From: Gloeotrichia echinulata CP02
GTDB taxonomy: Bacteria; Cyanobacteriota; Cyanobacteriia; Cyanobacteriales; Nostocaceae
NCBI GenBank assembly: GCA_038087035.1
Contig: CP051187.1
Span: 3,787,001 to 3,851,000 of the forward strand
Length of the DNA stretch: 64,000 nucleotides
Direction of reading: 5' to 3'
The position numbers were made by a program, and so were the translations under genes. This document shows, in pieces, positions 58,281 to 64,000 of this stretch; position 1 is the stretch's first letter, and every line of letters begins with the position of its first letter. The notes beneath the pieces were generated by a model. The model was not told the DNA's origin, made no database searches, and was given only the letters and a program-made list of their open reading frames with translations.

Positions 58281-59156
58281 TTAAGCATGTAGTTTCTCAA
58301 CCAAATACCGTTGTTCTTCTTGCTGTTTTTCGTGTTCCACAACAAATACATTTGAGTAAAGATTAGCGAGAATTTGTTTTCCTTGTTGTGTCAATGACAG
58401 ATAATGCAGTCCATCTTTGATGTAGGGATAGACACCATTCCAGTAAAACTTGGCGTAGTTCTTGCGTAAATCGGCTGGGGTTTTATAGTTCAAAATTTTA
58501 TTCATCCCAGTTTCTTCAAACTCATAGAATAAAGAAGTGATTTTCTTCAAGTAACGTGGGTCACTTAATTGCCCAATTAAATCAGCTGCGCGTACTAATC
58601 CCGCAAAACTTTTTGTTTCTTGATGGTCTTCAGCCGCTGGTACAGGAAATCGGGTCAATTCAATATTACTCTTAATTACATCCGCATCAATCAATTTATG
58701 TCCGCCAAACCGCTCATCGATGAAAAGTTTTGCCCGATCAACATGATAGGGTGTCAGGCTAGCATCTGAAGCGCCTGCAGGCAGAGAAATCATTCTACCA
58801 TATTGACCTGTCGCATAAAAGCCTTCGACTTCTTTATCCTGTTGACAAACTCCTTTAACATAACCAATATCATGACAGACTAAGGAAATGATAAAGTGTA
58901 ACCAATCTTCACTCGAAACACCACCTTCGCGGATGTGTTTACCACGTAAAACTTCCTGTCCTACAAGGGTGACGAGAACGGTGTGTTCAACATTGTGGTA
59001 GAGGGCGTCACTATTGGCAATATTTTCTAAAGCCATGCTACCAGCCCAAGCTATGATATCTTGATAATCATGTTTTAAGCAGCCATAGGTGCGTCGGTAG
59101 CCTTCTCGAATTTGATTGACAAAAGCATCTATTAAAATCTCAGTCGCATTGAACAT
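58281..59156 (-). CDS. HD-domain metal-dependent phosphohydrolase
   Basis: A 291-residue soluble protein with the HD signature: YHNVEHTVLVTLVGQEV supplies the first His residues and FIISLVCHDIGYVKGVC the HD pair, followed by a helical domain with DAKLFIDERFGG-like (DRAKLFIDERFGGHKLIDADVIKSNIELTRFP) and VRAADLIGQLSDPRYLKKI. This looks like the cyanobacterial Npun/HD group annotated as metal-dependent phosphohydrolase; nucleotide or cyclic nucleotide substrates are known for relatives. It ends just before heptamer-like repeats (58165-58275). ATG 59156. Confidence 0.85.
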   Translation of the reverse strand: MFNATEILIDAFVNQIREGYRRTYGCLKHDYQDIIAWAGSMALENIANSDALYHNVEHTVLVTLVGQEVLRGKHIREGGVSSEDWLHFIISLVCHDIGYVKGVCQQDKEVEGFYATGQYGRMISLPAGASDASLTPYHVDRAKLFIDERFGGHKLIDADVIKSNIELTRFPVPAAEDHQETKSFAGLVRAADLIGQLSDPRYLKKITSLFYEFEETGMNKILNYKTPADLRKNYAKFYWNGVYPYIKDGLHYLSLTQQGKQILANLYSNVFVVEHEKQQEEQRYLVEKLHA

Positions 59157-59733
59157 ATTGTTTACTCACCTGAATAAGAATTATTTAGCAGTTATCAGTT
59201 ATGTATCTGAGTTATCAGTTATCAATCAAGAAAGCGCATGACCCTGACGGAGAAAAACTACACCATTCATTGGTGTGCTGATGCTGAAAAAATACGCTTG
59301 ATAACTGTTACTGGTGTACTGTTAACTGTTCACTGATTTAATGGTTGGTTTCAAAATTTCCGAATTAGCTTTGCTTTAGCTGTAATTGATGACAATGGAT
59401 ATCTCTCCTTTTTAGCGTAGATTTAGGTGTAGCCGCTAGCTGTCTTTATGCCTTGATTACAGGATAGGCGATGCTGGCATCGAAGTGCAAAGGTATACAC
59501 TACTTTTTCCGTGATAAGAGCATAATGTGGACTATGGCGTGTGGATATACTTCGGAGTCATCAGTTTTTCACCAATATTCCCTGGGTGGCGGTGATCTAA
59601 ATACAAAAGGGGGGTGATGTGAGTCAATAATCACGGAAATATGAAATAATTAAGTAAATATACTGCTGCCAATTTTTTTGCTGATTCGTAAACATTTACG
59701 ACTAAGGGAACTCCAAAAAATAAATTATCCGCC

Positions 59734-59794
59734 GGTGCGTCAGTACCAATAATTTCTGGTAATGTGAAGAATTTCTCGCTCTTGACGCACCCTA
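59734..59794. repeat. GGTGCGTCA inverted-repeat element, reversed copy
   Basis: GGTGCGTCAGTACCAATAATT at the left and TTGACGCACCCTA at the right; the interior order is the reverse complement of the copies at 1891 and 13941. 59157-59733 contains TTATCAGTTATG-like repeats and no gene that I can support. Confidence 0.8.
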
Positions 59795-59865
59795 AATATG
59801 GAATATTTGTTTATTTGCAAGTCCCTAAAGCTGCGTGTCATATTTTTTCGTAGGGGTTATCAAAA

Positions 59866-59925
59866 GTCTCAAGTGTGACATACTCCCACACTGACTGCAA
59901 GCAGTACAGTGTGGGCTTCTCATCC
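59866..59925 (-). mobile_element. Orphan IS200/IS605-type right end
   Basis: On the minus strand GAAGCCCACACTGTACTGC..GCAGTCAGTGTGGGAG is followed by TATGTCACAC. The form is the same as at 31388 and 53738. The plus-strand stretch up to about 60200 is non-coding and might be the body of a non-autonomous element, next to a small ribbon-helix-helix gene. Confidence 0.6.
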
Positions 59926-60203
59926 AATCCAGCTATTGCTGAGGAGGCGATGAGCTCACTTTAGAGTCCACGAGATGCCCCTCCGCAGACTTGAACAATA
60001 CAAAAATGTTCAACACCTGTGTACTGTCAGAGTTTTACCTACCCACAGAATCGACACACAAATGCCTGTTACTGGGTAGAACCCCATACTCTGAGTTGTC
60101 TTGGCGCAGCCTCTCCCTTTGGGAGAAGGTTCAGATTAAGAATGACCAGCATTTTCGGCTTTGCCATCCAGTATCATTGTAATAGAAATATCATTACAGT
60201 GTA

Positions 60204-60359
60204 ATGGTAAAAGTAAATTTAAATATCCGTGTAGAACAATCAGAGATGGAAATATTAGAAAGCTATGCAAAGCATTCAGGAAGAACCAAAACAGATATTA
60301 TTCGTGAATACATTAGGAACTTGGCGAAAAGTCGCCCACCCCATCACCCATCTGATTGA
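60204..60359 (+). CDS. Ribbon-helix-helix (CopG-like) small DNA-binding protein
   Basis: ATG 60204 to TGA 60357-60359 encodes 51 residues: MVKVNLNIRVEQSEMEILES, YAKHSGRTKTDIIREYIRNL, AKSRPPHHPSD. The pattern beta strand (KVNLNIRV), helix, GRTKTDIIREYIR helix is the RHH fold of CopG/Arc-type regulators. It ends within sequence related to IS element ends. In cyanobacteria such genes occur beside IS200/IS605 tnpB genes and as antitoxins; no toxin ORF is downstream, only GC-rich palindromic repeats. Confidence 0.65.
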   Translation: MVKVNLNIRVEQSEMEILESYAKHSGRTKTDIIREYIRNLAKSRPPHHPSD

Positions 60360-61025
60360 AATCAAATATTGTTCGGGGGTGGAACTCCGCACTTCGTGCC
60401 GCTCCGCTAACATCGCCCAAAAATTCATCTCATCGCTCCTGCTTTCCTTCGGAACGCTAACGCGAACGCAGTGAGCGAGAGGCTTCTTTTTGTTCAAGCT
60501 AAAAAATCTCGATTTTTGACCCTTGACCCTCCGAATTTTAGATTTTGGATACTTCTCTACGAACGCGAGTGCGTGTCGTAGACAGAGGCTACGCCAACGA
60601 CTTCCCTGCGGGACGCTGCGCGAACGCTCAGTACAAGTTTTGGATTTTAGATTTTTTGGGGTACAAGCAAGACCCCAGGTGTCTGTAAAAATCTAAAAGA
60701 CGCTTCTACGTCGCTCTCAGCGCAGCTATACCGTAGGCTTGACCACTGACAACTGATACCGAAGAGTCAAACTGAATTTGAGCTAAATGCTAAGATATAT
60801 CAGTTATTTTAGGTATAAATCTTGATTGACAAAATGAGCTTTAGGGTTATAAATAACGAAAGTGCTGCAGTGGTCATGAAACCATGAGTTTGCTCATGGC
60901 TGTCAAGCCAGAACTATCAGGTTGATAATTTCCCAAAATGCGTCATAGTTAATATAAAGTAATGAATTTAAAACTTTCTTAAGAAAATATCAGTAGTTTT
61001 ATTTGAATTCACAGGAACTGGAGGT
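60360..61025. other. Spacer with palindromic repeats, then efflux promoter region
   Basis: 60370-60485 has GGAACTCCGCACTTCGTGCC and CGGAACGCTAACGCGAACGC; 60545-60640 repeats the CTACGAACGCGAGTGCGTGTCGTAG block seen at 33730; 60680-60760 is similar. No gene is supported. The hairpin CATGAAACCATGAGTTTGCTCATGGCTGTC (given as positions 60873-60902) precedes the adaptor gene start by about 120 bp. Confidence 0.5.
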
Positions 61026-62498
61026 GTGACGGTGAGCGACGAAAGTTTGACAAAAATCGAAGTCCAAGAACCTGTTACCCTTGAGGATAATGGCTTTGGC
61101 AGAAACCGAGATGATCGACAGTCTCGCCTGTGGTTGATGCCATTGTTACTGGGTACAGGCTTAGGAGTAGCGATCGCCTTTGGTGGGATGGGTGTATTAA
61201 ATCATCGTCCCACTGGTCAAGAAAATGCGATCGCGAATAAATCGGCGAAAAATGTTCCCCCATCGATGACAGTCACCACAGCCACCGTAGAAACCGCCAG
61301 TGTAGCCCGGACCCTCAGCACCACAGGGACTATCGCCGCTCGTGATTTAATACCGGTGCTACCACAGACAAACGGTTTACAAATCAAAAAAATCCCTGAA
61401 GATATTATAGAAGGAACTTTTATCAAAAAAGGTCAAGTGCTGGCGGTGTTGGATGATTCTATCCTGCAAGCTCAAATTAACCAAGCCAAAGCCGATGTAC
61501 AATCAAAGGAAGCCGATGTAGAATCAAAACAGGCAACTGTAGCATCAAGTCAAGCATCTGTCGCTGCAAGTCAGGCGATAGTCCAGCAAAGACGCGCAGA
61601 TTTAGCCCAAGCCCAGGCGAAATTGGAAGAAGCCCAAAAGAATTATCAACGCTATCAAAAACTCGCCGCTGCAGGTGCAATTAGTGAACAAGAACTCGAT
61701 ACTCGTTCCTACACTGTAAAAACTGCGATCGAGGCTGTGCGTCTTGGTAAAGAAAATGTCCGTAGCGCCCAAGCCAATGTCAGCAGCGCCCAAGCCAATG
61801 TCACCAAGGCAGCAGCTGATGTCAATAGAGCGACAGCCGATGTCCGTAATAGTACAGCCAAGGTGGGACAACTACAAACTCAAATCGGACAAACATTGGT
61901 GCTAGCACCAGTTTCGGGAATTGTCTCCGAGAAGCTAGCCAGGGTAGGAGATGTCACAGGTATACCACCCCAAACCCAAGTTAGTACTGTAATTGGTGGG
62001 ACGCAAAAGCTGTTTTCAATTATCCGTGATGGCAAACTCGAACTGCAAGCCCAAGTTCCCGAAATTCAACTACCACAGGTAAAACTAGATGCATCCGTAG
62101 AAATTACTTCTGATATTGATAACCGCGTGCGGTTACAGGGACGAGTCAGAGATATACAACCCCAAATTAATGATAAAAGGCGGGAAGCCACAGTAAAAAT
62201 TGACTTGCCACCAACAAACCTACTCAAACCAGGGATGTTCGCCCGTGGGGCGATTACCATTAATACAACAACAGGAATGGCCGTGCCGCAAAAAGCAGTA
62301 CAATCTCAAACAGATGGGAGTGTTATAGTATTCACCCTATCGGGCGAAGACACAGTGCGTGCGGTAAAAGTAGAACTAGGAGAACCGCTCAACGGTAATA
62401 AAGTAGAAATCAGGAAAGGTTTGCAACTAGGACAGCGTGTGGTAGTTGACGGTGCTGCTTATATCAAAGATGGCGACAAAGTACGAGTAGTTTCATAA
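61026..62498 (+). CDS. RND efflux periplasmic adaptor (membrane fusion protein)
   Basis: A 490-residue HlyD/AcrA-type adaptor. One N-terminal membrane anchor, LWLMPLLLGTGLGVAIAFGGMGVL (about residues 35-58), is followed by the first lipoyl half (NGLQIKKIPEDIIEGTFIKKGQVLAVLDDSILQAQINQAKADVQ), a long coiled-coil hairpin of Ala/Gln/Ser/Val repeats (about 150-290), the second lipoyl half (TLVLAPVSGIVSEKLARVGDV) and beta-barrel domains. It joins the RND pump encoded from 63265 to an outer membrane TolC-like channel. GTG 61026 with GGAGG upstream; GTG 61032 is possible. Confidence 0.92.
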   Translation: MTVSDESLTKIEVQEPVTLEDNGFGRNRDDRQSRLWLMPLLLGTGLGVAIAFGGMGVLNHRPTGQENAIANKSAKNVPPSMTVTTATVETASVARTLSTTGTIAARDLIPVLPQTNGLQIKKIPEDIIEGTFIKKGQVLAVLDDSILQAQINQAKADVQSKEADVESKQATVASSQASVAASQAIVQQRRADLAQAQAKLEEAQKNYQRYQKLAAAGAISEQELDTRSYTVKTAIEAVRLGKENVRSAQANVSSAQANVTKAAADVNRATADVRNSTAKVGQLQTQIGQTLVLAPVSGIVSEKLARVGDVTGIPPQTQVSTVIGGTQKLFSIIRDGKLELQAQVPEIQLPQVKLDASVEITSDIDNRVRLQGRVRDIQPQINDKRREATVKIDLPPTNLLKPGMFARGAITINTTTGMAVPQKAVQSQTDGSVIVFTLSGEDTVRAVKVELGEPLNGNKVEIRKGLQLGQRVVVDGAAYIKDGDKVRVVS

Positions 62499-63030
62499 TA
62501 GGGAGGAGGCACACAATTTTACATTTTAGATTTTAGATTTTGGATTTGAGATTTATTCCCCGAATAAATTCGGTGGCTCTGGGACAGCTTTAAATTTTGG
62601 ATTTTGAATCTTCAATTCCATTATCCAAAATTTAAAATCGAAAACTCGGTGAGGAATTACTCCCTTCCCGGTCTTTGATTACCTATAAGTTTCCTGACTT
62701 TGCGCCTTCCCTACGACACGCTCCGCGAACGTAGAGAATGTAGTCAAAATTATTTCCCTACGGGACGCTCCGCGAACGTTAATCTTATAGTGGTTCGGGA
62801 GTTAGGAATTACTCCCTTCCCGGTCTTTGATTACCTATAATTTTCCTTCTTCTCTGCGAGACGCTCCGCGAATGCGCCTTCTCTGCGAGACGCTCCGCGA
62901 ATGCGCCTACCCTGCGGGTTCTGCTCTGCAGTATGCGTGAGATAAAAATTATTTTGGTAATCTTCCAGCGGAAAGGGAGTAAGAATGAGAAAAGTTGAGC
63001 AAACTAACATTACCCGCAAGGAGGGATATT
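62499..63030. repeat. Dispersed repeats inside the RND operon
   Basis: TTTTAGATTTTGGATTT-like low-complexity runs (62520-62640), ACTCCCTTCCCGGTCTTTGA twice (62657 and 62810; also at 37983) and CTCTGCGAGACGCTCCGCGAATGCG twice (62852-62903, given here by position) fill the gap. There is no gene until the iscB fragment. Confidence 0.8.
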
Positions 63031-63222
63031 ATGTCCAAAGTATTCGTAATTGACACAGAAAAAAGACCATTAGAACCAATTCATTCAGCACAAGCTAGAC
63101 AGCTATTAAGAAACGGAAAAGCAGCAGTTTATAGAAAGTTGCCGTTTACCATTATATTGAAGGAATCGCGTCCCAATTCGCCAGTGTCAGAACTGAGATT
63201 TCTGATGACCAATGACCAATGA
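63031..63222 (+). pseudogene. Truncated iscB, PLMP domain only (63 aa)
   Basis: MSKVFVIDTEKRPLEPIHSA, QARQLLRNGKAAVYRKLPFT, IILKESRPNSPVSELRF is the N-terminal PLMP (RRXRR-type) domain of IscB or IsrB; the RuvC-I strand LKIDPGSK that should come next is replaced by LMTNDQ and a stop, encoded by TGACCAATGACCAATGAC heptamers. The ribosome site AAGGAGGG seven bases upstream is excellent, so the stub may still be translated. It lies in the operon between the RND adaptor and the pump. Confidence 0.85.
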
Positions 63223-63264
63223 CGACTGACAATCAATCCAAAATCTAAAATATAAACTTCTCCG

Positions 63265-64000
63265 ATGTCTTTTAATATCTCGGCTTGGTCGATTAAAAAA
63301 CCTGTTCCCACAATAGTGATATTTTTAATTTTGACCGTAGTAGGTTGGTTCTCGTTCACATCCTTGGGAATTGATATTAATCCCAACATTGACGTACCAG
63401 CCGTTTCGGTGACAGTAACCCAAGCAGGGGCCGGCCCTGTGGAATTGGAATCCCAGGTGACGAAAAAGATTGAAGATGCGGTCGCTGGGTTGGGGAATAT
63501 CGATAATATGATTTCGACCGTGACTGGTGGAAGTTCCAAGACGACCATCAGTTTTATATTAGGGACAAATAGCGATCGCGCCACCAATGATGTGAGAAAT
63601 GCGATCGCCCAAATCCGCCAAAGTCTACCCCAAGATATTAATGACCCAGTTGTTAAACGCCTGGATTTTTCAGGTGGTGCAATCATCACCTATGTGGTTA
63701 AATCAGAACAACGTTCCGTTGAAGAATTAAGCAACCTCGTAGACCAAACCATTAGCCGCGCCTTATTAGCAGTCAAAGGTGTAGCACAAATTCAGCGTGT
63801 CGGTGGAGTTGACCGAGAAATTCGGATTAATCTCGACCCCGACCGGTTACAATCTTTAGGTATTACAGCCACCCAGGTAAACGACCAAATCCGCGCTTTA
63901 AACATTAACTTACCCGGTGGACGTGCCGAATTGGGTGGTAGCGAACAAAGTATCCGCACCCTAGGTAGTGCAGCCAGTGTAGATACATTGAAAACTTACG
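63265..64000 (+). CDS. RND efflux transporter, 5' part
   Basis: The frame from ATG 63265 is open to the window end (245 codons). MSFNISAWSIKKPVPTIVIF then LILTVVGWFSFTSLGIDINP is the first membrane helix and its family-typical exit; VPAVSVTVTQAGAGPVELESQVTKKIEDAVAGLGNIDNM, SFILGTNSDRATNDVRNAI and RTLGSAASVDTL are porter-domain signatures of the HAE1/AcrB family. It pairs with the adaptor gene upstream, 766 bp away instead of the usual few bases because of inserted repeats and an iscB stub. Substrate unknown. Truncated by the window. Confidence 0.93.
   Translation, partial: MSFNISAWSIKKPVPTIVIFLILTVVGWFSFTSLGIDINPNIDVPAVSVTVTQAGAGPVELESQVTKKIEDAVAGLGNIDNMISTVTGGSSKTTISFILGTNSDRATNDVRNAIAQIRQSLPQDINDPVVKRLDFSGGAIITYVVKSEQRSVEELSNLVDQTISRALLAVKGVAQIQRVGGVDREIRINLDPDRLQSLGITATQVNDQIRALNINLPGGRAELGGSEQSIRTLGSAASVDTLKTY

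Overview
The window comes from the chromosome of a filamentous, probably heterocyst-forming (Nostocales-type) cyanobacterium. The direct signs are a complete phycobilisome-core cluster (apcE-apcA-apcB-apcC), a cyanobacterial-order ATP synthase operon (atpI-B-E-F'-F-H-A-G), the magnesium chelatase gene chlD, the dnaE 5' half ending in an N-terminal split intein, a tmRNA whose tag peptide reads ANNIVKFARKDALVAA, xisH/xisI genes, frequent GCGATCGC octamers, and abundant 7-base tandem repeats. No nif or het gene is visible, so heterocyst formation is an inference.

Layout. 1-7.2 kb: a PLP-enzyme fragment, a glutamate-receptor-like channel, a methyltransferase, small conserved genes and dnaE-N. 7.6-11.6 kb: two flavodiiron protein genes in the order flv3-flv1, the flv1 3' end apparently frameshifted. 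11.9-14 kb: xisH-xisI between 67-bp direct repeats, and a Uma2-type nuclease gene. 14.5-16.6 kb: a Ser/Thr kinase fused to an FGE-sulfatase domain whose C-terminus looks like a diversity-generating retroelement target. 17-20.6 kb: a mobile-element zone (IS607-type tnpA remnant plus intact tnpB, an IS630 fragment, two near-identical 110-bp MITEs), then ssrA and a second Uma2 gene. 21.3-27.8 kb: the ATP synthase operon, minus strand. 28.4-33.1 kb: two paralogous PEP-CTERM genes around a hairpin-rich non-coding stretch, then a secreted NucA-type nuclease facing its inhibitor nuiA. 34.2-40.2 kb: the phycobilisome core. 40.9-50.9 kb: ftsW, an iscB gene with a probable upstream omega RNA, chlD, a tnpB pseudogene, sigF, a BI-1 family gene, prfB with its programmed frameshift, a DUF3285-like gene and ybeY. 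51-59.2 kb: dgkA, a deleted tnpB, trpG, an MBL-fold protein, a nitroreductase, a decayed Old Yellow Enzyme gene with a divergent ArsR regulator, an M50/CBS protease and an HD phosphohydrolase. 61-64 kb: an RND efflux adaptor and the start of its pump, separated by repeats and a truncated iscB.

Housekeeping and photosynthesis blocks are ordinary. The gaps are filled with repeats: an approximately 64-bp GGTGCGTCA inverted-repeat element (six copies), a GGGGCGCAAGG palindrome (nine or so copies), 7-base tandem repeats of several sequences, and many orphan IS200/IS605-type right-end hairpins. RNA-guided nuclease relatives (IscB, TnpB) recur in different states of decay.

Most interesting: the candidate DGR variable region in the kinase-FGE protein, the xisHI cassette between long direct repeats, the complete IscB/omega RNA locus, truncated iscB and tnpB genes that both break at RuvC-I next to heptamer arrays, a subunit c gene whose usual ATG is ATT, and the flv1 3' frameshift. 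All reading was by eye; no database search was run.
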